Positions 1 to 6,804 of a DNA stretch of 9,536 nt are shown one piece after another. The notes beneath the pieces were generated by a model that worked only from the letters and a program-made list of their open reading frames with translations, was not told the origin of the DNA and did not search any database. The stretch's first letter is position 1. The number at the start of each line of letters is the position of its first letter. The stretch covers positions 1-9,536 of the forward strand of contig JAKOTC010000232.1 in the NCBI GenBank assembly GCA_029776465.1, in the 5' to 3' direction. Source of the stretch: Bacillota bacterium. Lineage in GTDB: Bacteria > Bacillota > Clostridia > Oscillospirales > JAKOTC01. The translations under genes were made by a program, and so were the position numbers.

Positions 1-259
1 ATTCGGAGCGGGAGAGGTTTTCCACTCCCAGGGACCCGCCGGGCAGGAAAATGGCCTCGGCTTTGTCCAGGTCCAACTCACTGAGCGCCATATCGGCCTT
101 AACCGTAATTTTTCGCGCACTAACCGCGCTGTTTTCCCGAGAATCTCCCACATAAACCAAAGCGGTTTGAATGCCGGCTCTCCGCAGCATGTCGACAGGG
201 GCGATCATTTCCAATTCTTCGAAACCGTCCGCCAACAAAACATATACCATTTTGCTCAT
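1..259 (-). CDS. DJ-1/PfpI family protein, N-terminal 86 residues (3' end beyond window)
   Basis: Reading the minus strand from an ATG at 259 gives an open frame to the window edge that begins MSKMVYVLLADGFEELEM and contains PVDMLRRAGI (residues 21-30) and FLPGG (71-75). These match the start of the DJ-1/ThiJ/PfpI superfamily: the first beta strand, the FEELE motif with the conserved glutamate at residue 17 (equivalent to Glu18 of human DJ-1), and the LPGG loop. The catalytic cysteine lies further along and is not in the window, so activity cannot be judged. Family members include glyoxalase/deglycase-like proteins, chaperones and proteases. A GGAAAGG-like ribosome binding site sits about 11 nt before the ATG; a second in-frame ATG three codons later is less well placed. 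It lies 68 bp after the DUF2156 gene on the same strand and is probably the last visible gene of that unit. Family assignment is firm; function is open. Confidence 0.85.
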   Translation of the reverse strand, partial: MSKMVYVLLADGFEELEMIAPVDMLRRAGIQTALVYVGDSRENSAVSARKITVKADMALSELDLDKAEAIFLPGGSLGVENLSRSE

Positions 260-327
260 CGCACATCCACCCTTTCCGAAGAAAAATCTTTTCCATTCTC
301 ATTTGATTGACAGTAAAAGCAGTGCTT

Positions 328-1284
328 TTATTTTGAATCACGATCCGCCGGCAGCATCTGTTTTTGCCGCGCTTTTACCAGCGGCAGATCCTCTTTTAAG
401 ATCGCAACATATTTTTCATAGAGAATATCGGGATGATAGGATTGCTTGGCCTTTCTCAACCCTTCCAGCCCCAGGTCCTCTTCCCGGTTGATCCATTCAT
501 AGCCCGACAGCAGATTGGCGGCAAATTCCCGGTTGATCATGGGATAGGCCCCCTGAATATCCGGGGTGGCTTTTTCAACATGGGTGACAAAAGTGTTGTC
601 GTTCAGGGGTTCGCCAAAGGTGTAGGCAATGACTTTGCCGCCGCAGCGGAGAAGGCCGCCGGTTAGATTCAGCTCTTTAAAATGGTCAAAACCCAGATGA
701 ATAGCTCTCAGTTCGGTGAGCAGCATGGGGTCCGGATCCTCCCGGCTGCTGAGCCATTCCCGGGTCAAAGCAATGCATTCGGCGGCGTTATTTTCGTTGA
801 TGGGCTCAAACTGCCAGTCAGGACAGCTGTCCATAAAACGGGCGATGTGGTTGCGTTTTCCGTGATACTTTTTTCCGGCCAGCGTGGCCAGATTATCCCG
901 GCGATAGATATAGTCAAAATCCGCCGGATTGGGGTACAGCTCGAACTGGCCGGGGAAAATCCGATCCAGGCGCTTGATCCCCGCGCTCGAAATTCGATGT
1001 AACCGGAAGGGGCAGCCCTCCCGCCGGGCGGTTTCCCGAAGTTCCAATAACACATCCTTCAGCTCATCGTCCGAGCCGGTGCCTGCGGGGAAGAGGAAGG
1101 AAAGGCAGTGAACCCGTTCCTCGGCGGTGAGAAAGTTGCCCGCTCGGGCAATTTTTGTGGCGTAGAGACTGCTCCACATAAAGATGTTGGAAAAGCTGTA
1201 TTCGCAGCCCATTTCGCCGCTGGCTTTGACCATGGGAACAATCCAGTCTCTATCGGTCAGAGTTACCTGACGGAACTCAATCAT
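328..1284 (-). CDS. DUF2156 / phosphatidylglycerol lysyltransferase C-terminal-like protein
   Basis: This 318-residue protein resembles the stand-alone DUF2156 (LPG_synthase_C) family, related to the catalytic C-terminal domain of MprF, which transfers an aminoacyl group from tRNA to phosphatidylglycerol, and built from GNAT-like folds. Visible hallmarks are YIYRRDNLATLAGKKYHGKR at 125-144, then NHIARF, the GGKVIAYTFGEPL core strand and acyl-binding region at about 215-227, and the conserved end segment INREEDLGLEGLRKAKQSYH at 265-284. No transmembrane segments are visible, unlike full MprF, so it is probably cytosolic and its substrate is unknown. The ATG at 1284 follows the tmk stop by 3 bp, with a distant AAAGGA about 14 nt upstream, which suggests translational coupling to tmk. 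An AT-rich 7-bp inverted repeat (314-330) overlaps its stop codon. Family call is confident; substrate is not. Confidence 0.8.
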   Translation of the reverse strand: MIEFRQVTLTDRDWIVPMVKASGEMGCEYSFSNIFMWSSLYATKIARAGNFLTAEERVHCLSFLFPAGTGSDDELKDVLLELRETARREGCPFRLHRISSAGIKRLDRIFPGQFELYPNPADFDYIYRRDNLATLAGKKYHGKRNHIARFMDSCPDWQFEPINENNAAECIALTREWLSSREDPDPMLLTELRAIHLGFDHFKELNLTGGLLRCGGKVIAYTFGEPLNDNTFVTHVEKATPDIQGAYPMINREFAANLLSGYEWINREEDLGLEGLRKAKQSYHPDILYEKYVAILKEDLPLVKARQKQMLPADRDSK

Positions 1285-1287
1285 ACG

Positions 1288-1971
1288 TTATTTCGTCGTC
1301 CTTTGTTTTAAATTACAGTATTCGTTATATATTATTGCCGCAATTTCCTCTTTTGATAACAACACGCCGTTTTTTGAGCAGGGAACCGTGACCCAGCCCT
1401 CGTTGAGAGCCAGCTCCCGGGCGGTTTGGATAACGTCCTTCTGATACTTCAGATGGGTTTCATGGATATCCAACGGCTGGTCCTGGGCTACGCTCCGCCT
1501 GGCGGTCAGCTCGGCGCTCAGCTCGGCGGGCAGATCCAGGTAATAGACCAAATCGGGACGGGGCAATCCGAATTTATTATATTCCAGGTCGGATAGCCAC
1601 TCTAAAAAAGCGGGGCGTTCCTCCCTGGGCAGTTTAGCCGTTTGGAAGAGCATATTGGAGGTGGTATAGCGGTTGGCGATAAACACCTCGTCTCCTTCAA
1701 AGTCCTTTTTCCACTTGGTCTGCCAGAAGATATACCGGTCAATTGCGAAAAATGAAGCGGCCGCGTATGCGTTCGTGTCGTCGGGGTTCTCCCCCAGTTT
1801 GCCGCCCAGATACATTTTCACGGGACCGCTGCTTTCGCTTTGATAATCAGGGAAGGAAAGCCAGCGTATTTTGACGCCTTCCGCTTCCAGCCTTTCCGCC
1901 AGCAGGCGGGACTGGGTTTCCTTGCCTGCCCCATCGGCTCCCTCAAAGACAATCAGCCGAATCTTATTCAT
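1288..1971 (-). CDS. tmk: Thymidylate kinase (dTMP kinase)
   Basis: The 227-residue product should phosphorylate dTMP to dTDP with ATP in the cytosol, the step after thymidylate synthase. It starts MNKIRLIVFEGADGAGKETQ: the P-loop GADGAGKET is at residues 11-19. SFPDYQSESSGPVKMYLGG (39-57) and AAASFFAIDRYIFW (70-83) are features of the long clostridial type of this kinase. The motif usually read DRY before the TTS/SS substrate loop is NRY here (residues 100-102), with TTSN following. PRPDLVYYLDLP at 137-148 is the expected strand before the lid, and the lid holds paired arginines (TARRS). I chose the ATG at 1971 because AAGGA (1980-1984) lies 8 nt upstream and MNKIRL begins directly at the first beta strand; eight more codons are open upstream but overlap thyX and lack a good site. 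The gene starts 4 bp after the thyX stop. Confidence 0.9.
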   Translation of the reverse strand: MNKIRLIVFEGADGAGKETQSRLLAERLEAEGVKIRWLSFPDYQSESSGPVKMYLGGKLGENPDDTNAYAAASFFAIDRYIFWQTKWKKDFEGDEVFIANRYTTSNMLFQTAKLPREERPAFLEWLSDLEYNKFGLPRPDLVYYLDLPAELSAELTARRSVAQDQPLDIHETHLKYQKDVIQTARELALNEGWVTVPCSKNGVLLSKEEIAAIIYNEYCNLKQRTTK

Positions 1972-1975
1972 TTTC

Positions 1976-2746
1976 TCAGTCCTTTTTATTTGCATAACGC
2001 TCTTTCATCTCGGCCGCCCTTCCGCAGGACATTTTTCCTTCGGGGCAGGGGCCCTGAACACAGGGGGGACCGCAATGGGCAAACAGCAGAGGGGCAACCT
2101 CTTTTACCAACGCCAGCATCTGATTGGCCAGCTCGCGGATTTCCCACTGGGCGCGGGAACAGCAGCGGTGCTCGAAGAAATTATATAAGCTGCGGACATT
2201 CATGGTCATCACCAGTTGGGTGGCGCAGGCGTTGGGAAGCACAAAGCGGGCATCCTCTGCCGCCTGCTTGCGAAGGGCGGAGACCGCCTTTTTATCGGAC
2301 GGATCAATGCCCTGCTCCCGGATATACCCTTCTGTCAGGATCTCCGAGAGCTTTTGATAACTGGCGCGGGCGTTTTCCATGGCCTCGTCGAAAACCTTCT
2401 TTGCCTCGGGATCTGCCGCAATGGCAGGCGGGGTAATATAGCCAAAGGCGCTTTCGGAGACATACCGCTGGCTTCGCACGCTGTAGGAAGCGATGCGGTG
2501 ACGGGTCAGCTGGGCCAGCAGGGAGCGGGAAACATCCTCAATGACAAAGGTGAAATTGACATGTTCCACCACGCTGTCATGACCAAGCTCCATCAGCATT
2601 TTAATGTATTTTTCGGTCTGCTCGGGGTCGGCGGCCAATTTATCAATCAATACATCTGCTTTTTCGGGCGCATAACACATCCGAGCGGCCGCGGCTACAA
2701 TCAGCTGAGGATCCGGCGTGTAGGAAAGCAGGCGCACCTTTGCCAT
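1976..2746 (-). CDS. thyX: Flavin-dependent thymidylate synthase ThyX
   Basis: ThyX converts dUMP to dTMP using methylene-tetrahydrofolate, FAD and NADPH, and replaces ThyA in many anaerobes. The 256-residue protein has the signature RHR-x7-S at residues 82-92 (RHRIASYSVRS) followed by QRY. It also shows ELGHDSVVEHVNFTF (54-68), which matches the family's conserved GHxSxxEH segment, and RSLYNFFEHRCCSRAQWEIR (175-194), the usual dUMP/FAD-contact region. The C-terminus carries four cysteines (215, 219, 224, 231) in a short CGPPC...CPEGKMSC tail. The start at 2746 is preferred over the in-frame ATG at 2752 because AAGGGG (2754-2759) is 7 nt away from the former and only 1 nt from the latter. It is first in the minus-strand unit, 4 bp ahead of tmk, and has a promoter at 2790-2818. 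The combination with tmk supports a dTTP supply role. Confidence 0.95.
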   Translation of the reverse strand: MAKVRLLSYTPDPQLIVAAAARMCYAPEKADVLIDKLAADPEQTEKYIKMLMELGHDSVVEHVNFTFVIEDVSRSLLAQLTRHRIASYSVRSQRYVSESAFGYITPPAIAADPEAKKVFDEAMENARASYQKLSEILTEGYIREQGIDPSDKKAVSALRKQAAEDARFVLPNACATQLVMTMNVRSLYNFFEHRCCSRAQWEIRELANQMLALVKEVAPLLFAHCGPPCVQGPCPEGKMSCGRAAEMKERYANKKD

Positions 2747-2753
2747 AATCATT

Positions 2754-2759
2754 CCCCTT
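2754..2759 (-). promoter_or_regulatory. thyX ribosome binding site
   Basis: On the minus strand AAGGGG lies 7 nt before the ATG at 2746 and 1 nt before the ATG at 2752. Normal spacing therefore decides for the downstream start. Confidence 0.6.
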
Positions 2760-2789
2760 ATCGTTTAATTAATTGCATAACTATACTTC

Positions 2790-2818
2790 ATTTTAACACA
2801 AAAACTATTTGGAATCAA
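2790..2818 (-). promoter_or_regulatory. Sigma-A type promoter for the thyX-tmk unit
   Basis: On the minus strand TTGATT (2818-2813) is followed after exactly 17 bp by TAAAAT (2795-2790). Transcription would begin near 2783, giving a leader of roughly 37 nt before thyX. The -10 box differs from consensus at one base, the -35 box at two. No CIRCE-like operator overlaps it. This is a sequence match only; no start site is measured. Confidence 0.65.
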
Positions 2819-2963
2819 CAGGGGCGGTGCGGGCATGATACTTAAATAGTGTATAATTCCTTTTTATCCTCTTTTGGCAAGGAGACCTCAAAAAGCGTGG
2901 AAAGGATTCGCTTTCTTCCCTTTGGTTGCTGGCAAAAATTTTAAAAAAAATTCCGCCTCCACC
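2819..2963. other. Middle of the divergent intergenic region, no firm feature
   Basis: This stretch separates the divergent thyX and hrcA promoters. It holds a perfect TATAAT at 2852-2857 on the plus strand but no acceptable -35 box at 15-19 bp. An AAGGAG at 2879-2884 is followed 12 nt later by a GTG that opens a 15-codon frame (2897-2944). There is a weak 5-bp stem (GAAAG 2900-2904, CTTTC 2911-2915) and an A-rich tract at 2934-2950. None of these is strong enough to call as a gene or promoter. Confidence 0.3.
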
Positions 2964-2992
2964 TTGACAAGGCGCAAAATTAATGCTAAATT
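2964..2992 (+). promoter_or_regulatory. Sigma-A type promoter of the hrcA-dnaK operon
   Basis: A perfect TTGACA (2964-2969) is followed by a 17-bp spacer and TAAATT (2987-2992, four of six consensus bases including the key T, A and final T). Transcription should start near 2999, just before the CIRCE operator at 3003-3029, so bound HrcA would cover the start region. The -35 and spacing are excellent; the exact -10 is less certain because the following TATATA tract offers alternatives with poorer spacing. Confidence 0.75.
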
Positions 2993-3002
2993 ATATATAG
3001 AT

Positions 3003-3029
3003 TTAGCACTCAAACCAATTAAGTGCTAA
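3003..3029 (+). promoter_or_regulatory. CIRCE operator (HrcA binding site)
   Basis: The arms TTAGCACTC (3003-3011) and AAGTGCTAA (3021-3029) are separated by 9 bp, matching the CIRCE consensus TTAGCACTC-N9-GAGTGCTAA with one change (G to A at 3021). The site overlaps the predicted transcription start of the operon that encodes HrcA itself. By established knowledge of class I heat-shock genes, HrcA with GroEL help represses here at normal temperature and is released on heat shock. Confidence 0.95.
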
Positions 3030-3052
3030 ACCTCCGGAAGTAGAAATGTGAT

Positions 3053-3077
3053 AAAAAGGCTTAACCAAGCCGTTTTT
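3053..3077 (+). other. Leader hairpin with T run upstream of hrcA (possible attenuator)
   Basis: GGCTT (3058-3062) and AAGCC (3067-3071) form a 5-bp stem around an AACC loop. An A5 run before (3053-3057) faces a T5 run after (3073-3077), extending the stem by five A-T pairs across one bulged G. The shape is that of a compact intrinsic terminator, but the GC core is short, so read-through would be high. It sits between CIRCE and the hrcA ribosome binding site, in the predicted leader RNA. Confidence 0.4.
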
Positions 3078-3116
3078 GAGATTGATATCCAAGAGAGAAA
3101 GACGATTTTAGCAGTG

Positions 3117-3122
3117 AGGAGG
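3117..3122 (+). promoter_or_regulatory. hrcA ribosome binding site deciding a TTG start
   Basis: AGGAGG at 3117-3122, within AGGAGGGG, lies 8 nt before the TTG at 3131. This is a consensus site at ideal spacing, and the TTG is the codon at which HrcA-like residues begin (MDRKLMIL), so the TTG start is well supported. Confidence 0.8.
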
Positions 3123-3130
3123 GGTCAGCA

Positions 3131-4177
3131 TTGGATCGTAAATTGATGATTTTAACCGCGATTGTTGAGGAATATATCAACACTTGTGAACCGGTCGGAA
3201 GCAAGGTGCTGGCCGCCCGGTTTGGGAACACCATTTCCTCAGCCACCATTCGCAATGAAATGGCAGAACTGGCGGAAAAAGGGCTTTTGGAGCAGCCCCA
3301 TACTTCTGCCGGACGTATACCCACCGCTGCGGCTTATCGGATCTATGTCGACTGGCTTTTTCGTGAAAAACGTCCGGGGGTCGACCGTAAAAAGATAGAT
3401 GAAATTGTGGCCAATCTCTCTGCCGATCGGATTGCCGAGCAGGCAGGAAAAGTGGTAGCCGATCTGACAGGCTGCGCCGCTGTTTCTTTCACCAATCAGA
3501 TAAGCGTGGATCCCATCGCCTGCATTCAGGTTTTGCAAATCGGTTCCAAGCTTTACACCCTGCTTTTGGTTACCCGTTCGGGCCATATTCGCAACCGGCT
3601 GCTTTATACCGATATTCCCGTTACATCTGAGATGGTCCAGCGTTTCATCCAGGTGGCCAACAGTCTGCTGGTGGGCCGCACCACCACAGATATCACTCCG
3701 GCCCTCATTCAGACCATCGGGGTGGGAACCGGTGAATATTTCATCGAGCTTTCCCCTTTCCTCTCGGCTTTGCATGACCTGGCTGAGGCCGGAACCGAAA
3801 AGCAGATTGCGCTCCATGGAGAGGCCAATCTGCTGGAGATGCCCGACTTTGCGTCGGATCAGCTGGTTCAGCTGTTGAGGTTTTTGTCCGACCGGGATCA
3901 GCTTGCCGTTTTGATGGATGCCGTCCATGATCCGCTCTCCGTTACCATCGGAAGCGAAAGCGGTTTGGCGCCCCTTACAGGCTCGGCCGTGGTCACTGCC
4001 GGATATGGGCAGGGGCGAATCGGGGTCATCGGCCCCATGCGGCTGAATTATAAGCATATTATTCCCATGCTGGAGTATTTTGCGAAGGCTATTAACAGGA
4101 TGCTGGAAAACAGCCGGGAGCAATTGACGGATGATTCCGCCAAGTCGGAGAATGCTTCGGATATGAAGGACCGGTGA
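3131..4177 (+). CDS. hrcA: Heat-inducible transcription repressor HrcA
   Basis: HrcA is the DNA-binding repressor of class I heat-shock genes; it binds CIRCE, which lies about 100 bp upstream here, so it is autoregulated. The 348-residue protein has the family's N-terminal winged helix (about residues 1-75) with SSATIRNEMAELAEKGLLEQ (36-55) and PHTSAGRIPT (56-65), followed by the family's GAF-like middle domain. The late conserved segment GVIGPMRLNYKHIIPMLEYF (288-307) is also present, with GPMRLNY where GPTRM-Y is usual. The start is TTG, supported by AGGAGG 8 nt upstream. The gene ends in TGA at 4175-4177, 87 bp before grpE, and is the first gene of the chaperone operon. The length is normal for the family and I see no missing region. 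The assignment is certain. Confidence 0.97.
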   Translation: MDRKLMILTAIVEEYINTCEPVGSKVLAARFGNTISSATIRNEMAELAEKGLLEQPHTSAGRIPTAAAYRIYVDWLFREKRPGVDRKKIDEIVANLSADRIAEQAGKVVADLTGCAAVSFTNQISVDPIACIQVLQIGSKLYTLLLVTRSGHIRNRLLYTDIPVTSEMVQRFIQVANSLLVGRTTTDITPALIQTIGVGTGEYFIELSPFLSALHDLAEAGTEKQIALHGEANLLEMPDFASDQLVQLLRFLSDRDQLAVLMDAVHDPLSVTIGSESGLAPLTGSAVVTAGYGQGRIGVIGPMRLNYKHIIPMLEYFAKAINRMLENSREQLTDDSAKSENASDMKDR

Positions 4178-4189
4178 TTGAAACCGAAC

Positions 4190-4235
4190 GCTGATCCCGG
4201 TGACAACCTGCAGATTCTGCGGGGGCGGGATCAGC
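4190..4235 (+). other. Two-tier stem-loop in the hrcA-grpE junction
   Basis: GCTGATCCCG (4190-4199) and CGGGATCAGC (4226-4235) are a perfect 10-bp inverted repeat. Inside it, CCTGCAG (4207-4213) and CTGCGGG (4217-4223) form a 7-bp stem with one G-T pair and an ATT loop. No T run follows (TTAAAATAATTG), so it is not a typical terminator. It ends about 20 nt before the grpE ribosome binding site. A processing or stability role for the downstream grpE-dnaK-dnaJ message is inference, by analogy with reported processing of the Bacillus subtilis dnaK operon transcript in this region. Confidence 0.7.
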
Positions 4236-4264
4236 TTAAAATAATTGTTAGATTGGAGATCATT

Positions 4265-4876
4265 ATGGCAAATCAGAATGAGAAAGTAAAAGACCAGGTG
4301 CCCGATACCCCGGAGGAGGAGAAAAAAGCCGATCCGGCCGGAGAGGCGCCCCCAAAGAAGAAAAAGCAGAAGGATGAGCTGGGGGCCTTAAAAGAAGAAA
4401 TGGAAAAACTCAAAAATGAAAATGCAGAGCTGGCTAAATCCCTGAAAGCTGCGCAGGACGAGGCAGGCAGTCTGAGAGATCAGATGCTGCGGCTGGCGGC
4501 CGAATTTGATAACTTCAAAAAGCGCACGCAGAAGGAAAAGGAACAAATGTTTTCCGACGCTACGGCGGGTGCGGTCGCCAAACTGCTTCCCACGCTGGAT
4601 AATCTGGAGCGGGCACTGGATGCCGCAGCTTCGGGAGCCGATTTGAAAAAAGGCGTAGAAATGACATACAAACAGTTGACGGAGGCATTCGCCGGGCTGG
4701 GAGTCCGATGCATGGAAATCGAACCCGGCAGTCCCTTCGACCCTCAGTATCACAACGCCGTTATGCATGTTGAGGACGACAACCTTCCTGAAAACAGCAT
4801 TGCAGAGGTTATGCAAAAGGGTTATGTCATGGGTGACAAGGTCATTCGCCACGCCATGGTGAAGTCTGCCAACTAG
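4265..4876 (+). CDS. grpE: Nucleotide exchange factor GrpE
   Basis: GrpE releases ADP from DnaK and so resets the chaperone cycle; it acts as a cytosolic dimer. The 203-residue protein has a charged, disordered N-terminus with a lysine run (31-36), a long heptad-rich coiled coil (about 38-93, including LKEEMEKLKNENAELAKSLK), and AEFDNFKKRTQKEKEQ (79-94), the classic GrpE segment. The C-terminal beta domain follows, with GSPFDPQYHNAVMHVEDDNL (155-174) and EVMQKGYVMGDKVIRHAMV (181-199). The ATG at 4265 is chosen because GGAG (4255-4258) lies 6 nt upstream; the same frame is open back to a TTG at 4178 directly after the hrcA stop, but that extension has no family similarity and covers the stem-loop at 4190-4235. 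Length is normal and the call is firm. Confidence 0.95.
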   Translation: MANQNEKVKDQVPDTPEEEKKADPAGEAPPKKKKQKDELGALKEEMEKLKNENAELAKSLKAAQDEAGSLRDQMLRLAAEFDNFKKRTQKEKEQMFSDATAGAVAKLLPTLDNLERALDAAASGADLKKGVEMTYKQLTEAFAGLGVRCMEIEPGSPFDPQYHNAVMHVEDDNLPENSIAEVMQKGYVMGDKVIRHAMVKSAN

Positions 4877-4942
4877 TTTATTTACCGATCATTAATCTGT
4901 TTTAACTGTTGTAAATTTTGATTTAGGAGGACACTTAATCTT

Positions 4943-6781
4943 ATGGGTAAAATTATCGGAATCGATCTGGGTACAACCAACTCCTGCGTTGCCGTTATGG
5001 AAGGCGGCGAACCTGTTGTCATACCCAATGCGGAGGGTTCCAGAACCACTCCCTCTGTAGTGGCTTTTTCCAAAACCGGTGAGAGAATGGTGGGTCAGGT
5101 GGCGAAACGTCAGGCGGTTTCCAACCCCGAACGCACCGTTATCTCCATCAAGCGCCAGATGGGCACCGACTACAAAGTGCGCATTAATGACAAGGCCTAT
5201 ACTCCCCAAGAGATTTCGGCCATGATTCTGCAAAAGCTGAAGGCCGACGCAGAGGCCTACCTGGGTCAGCCTGTCACCGAAGCGGTCATCACCGTGCCGG
5301 CCTATTTTAACGACTCCCAGCGTCAGGCCACCAAAGACGCGGGCAGAATTGCCGGCCTGGATGTAAAGCGTATCATCAACGAGCCCACCGCCGCAGCGCT
5401 TTCCTATGGAATCGACAAGGAAAATGATCAGAAGATCATGGTATATGACCTGGGCGGCGGTACCTTCGACGTTTCCATTATCGAAATAGGCGACGGCGTT
5501 CAGGAAGTGCTGGCCACCAACGGTAACACCCACCTGGGCGGCGACGACTTTGACCAGCGGATCATCAACTGGATGCTGGCCGAGTTTAAGAAGAGCGAGG
5601 GCATTGACCTCTCTAATGATAAGATGGCCATGCAGCGCCTGAAGGAAGCGGCGGAGAAGGCCAAGATCGAGCTTTCCGGCGTTACCACCACCAACATCAA
5701 CCTGCCCTTCATCACCGCCGACGCCAACGGTCCCAAGCATCTGGATATGACTTTGACCCGTGCGAAGTTCAACGAACTGACTGCTGATCTGGTTGAGGCC
5801 ACCATGGTGCCTGTCAGACAGGCGCTGGCCGACGCCGGACTGAAAGTCAGCGATATTAATAAAGTGCTTCTGGTGGGCGGTTCCACCCGTATCCCTGCAG
5901 TTGTGGAAGCCGTGAGAAGCTTCACCGGCAAAGAACCCTTTAAGGGCATCAACCCCGACGAATGCGTTACAGTGGGCGCTGCCATTCAGGGCGGCGTGCT
6001 GGGCGGCGACGTGAAGGGCTTGCTGCTGCTGGACGTCACCCCGCTTTCCCTGGGTATTGAGACAATGGGCGGCGTTTGCACCAAGATCATCGAGCGCAAT
6101 ACCACCATTCCGGTTAAGCGCAGCCAGATTTTCTCCACCGCTACCGACGGTCAGACCTCGGTTGAGGTCAACGTCCTTCAGGGCGAGCGTCCGATGGCCA
6201 AGGACAACAAATCTCTCGGTATCTTCCATCTGGACGGCATTGCTCCGGCTCCCCGCGGCGTTCCGCAGATCGAGGTTACCTTTGATATCGATGCCAACGG
6301 TATCGTCAACGTATCCGCCAAGGACCTGGGCACCGGAAAAGAGCAGAAGATCACCATCACCAGCTCAACCAATATGAGCAAGGATGATATCGAAAGAGCC
6401 GTTAAAGAGGCTGAGCAGTTCGCCGCTCAGGATAAAGCCCGCCGGGAGGAAGCCGAGGTTCGCAATGCCGGCGACCAGATGGTTTACCAGACGGAGAAAA
6501 CCATGAAAGAATTGGGCGACAAGCTCACGGCGGATGAGAAGAGCGCCCTTGAAACCAAGATCAATGCTTTGAAAGAAGCCTTGAAGGGCAGCGATATTCC
6601 TGCTATTAAAACCGCCACCGAAGAGCTTCAGAATAAATTCTATGAAGTATCCAGCCGGATTTACCAGCAGGCAGCCCCGAATCAGGGCGATCCCAACGCA
6701 GCCGGTCAGGCCGGTTACCAGGCGCCCGGCGGTGAAAATGTAAAGGATGCTGACTTCCGCGAAGTGGATGACAACAAATAA
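4943..6781 (+). CDS. dnaK: Molecular chaperone DnaK (Hsp70)
   Basis: DnaK binds exposed hydrophobic segments of client proteins under ATP control, working with DnaJ and GrpE encoded on either side. The 612-residue protein has all Hsp70 landmarks: [14 protein letters not shown] (5-18, phosphate loop 1), [17 protein letters not shown] (118-134), [11 protein letters not shown] (169-179, phosphate loop 2), and VGGSTRIP (311-318, adenosine loop). The interdomain linker lies around [12 protein letters not shown] (359-370), the substrate domain begins with GIETMGG, and a helical lid follows from about 480. The tail is EVDDNK rather than eukaryotic EEVD. The N-terminal ATPase domain lacks the insertion typical of Gram-negative DnaK, as expected for Firmicutes. 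AGGAGG at 4925-4930 lies 12 nt before the ATG, slightly long. No separate promoter or CIRCE is evident in the 66-bp AT-rich gap after grpE, so expression should come from the hrcA promoter. Confidence 0.99.
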   Translation: MGKIIGIDLGTTNSCVAVMEGGEPVVIPNAEGSRTTPSVVAFSKTGERMVGQVAKRQAVSNPERTVISIKRQMGTDYKVRINDKAYTPQEISAMILQKLKADAEAYLGQPVTEAVITVPAYFNDSQRQATKDAGRIAGLDVKRIINEPTAAALSYGIDKENDQKIMVYDLGGGTFDVSIIEIGDGVQEVLATNGNTHLGGDDFDQRIINWMLAEFKKSEGIDLSNDKMAMQRLKEAAEKAKIELSGVTTTNINLPFITADANGPKHLDMTLTRAKFNELTADLVEATMVPVRQALADAGLKVSDINKVLLVGGSTRIPAVVEAVRSFTGKEPFKGINPDECVTVGAAIQGGVLGGDVKGLLLLDVTPLSLGIETMGGVCTKIIERNTTIPVKRSQIFSTATDGQTSVEVNVLQGERPMAKDNKSLGIFHLDGIAPAPRGVPQIEVTFDIDANGIVNVSAKDLGTGKEQKITITSSTNMSKDDIERAVKEAEQFAAQDKARREEAEVRNAGDQMVYQTEKTMKELGDKLTADEKSALETKINALKEALKGSDIPAIKTATEELQNKFYEVSSRIYQQAAPNQGDPNAAGQAGYQAPGGENVKDADFREVDDNK

Positions 6782-6804
6782 ATCTGCAAAATGATCACTG
6801 GCAG

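Noticed and set aside
314..330. TAAAAGC/GCTTTTA inverted repeat at the DUF2156 stop as a terminator
   Set aside because: The stem is AT-rich, and on the coding (minus) strand it is followed by CTGTCAATC, not a T run; the DJ-1 gene continues downstream.
120..341. 73-codon minus-strand frame overlapping the DJ-1 gene start
   Set aside because: The DJ-1 frame in the same place shows clear family motifs, while this frame has none and ends inside it.
1972..1995. Upstream in-frame ATG for tmk at 1995
   Set aside because: It would add eight residues overlapping thyX, and it lacks a well-spaced ribosome binding site, whereas AAGGA is 8 nt before the ATG at 1971.
2852..2857. Perfect TATAAT as an extra plus-strand promoter
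   Set aside because: No -35-like hexamer exists at 15-19 bp upstream and the extended -10 TGn is not in register.
3239..4123. 294-codon minus-strand open frame opposite hrcA
   Set aside because: It is fully contained in hrcA, which is certain; there is no independent ribosome binding site or recognisable product.
4178..4264. N-terminal extension of grpE from a TTG at 4178
   Set aside because: The extension has no GrpE similarity, lacks a ribosome binding site at 4178, and spans a strong stem-loop; the ATG at 4265 has GGAG 6 nt upstream.
4877..4942. Internal promoter or second CIRCE before dnaK
   Set aside because: The gap is AT-rich, but no -35/-10 pair with acceptable spacing and no TTAGCACTC-like arms are present.
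4892..6229. 445-codon minus-strand open frame opposite dnaK
   Set aside because: It is a shadow of the strongly biased dnaK codons; the histidine/glycine/asparagine-rich product has no recognisable domain.
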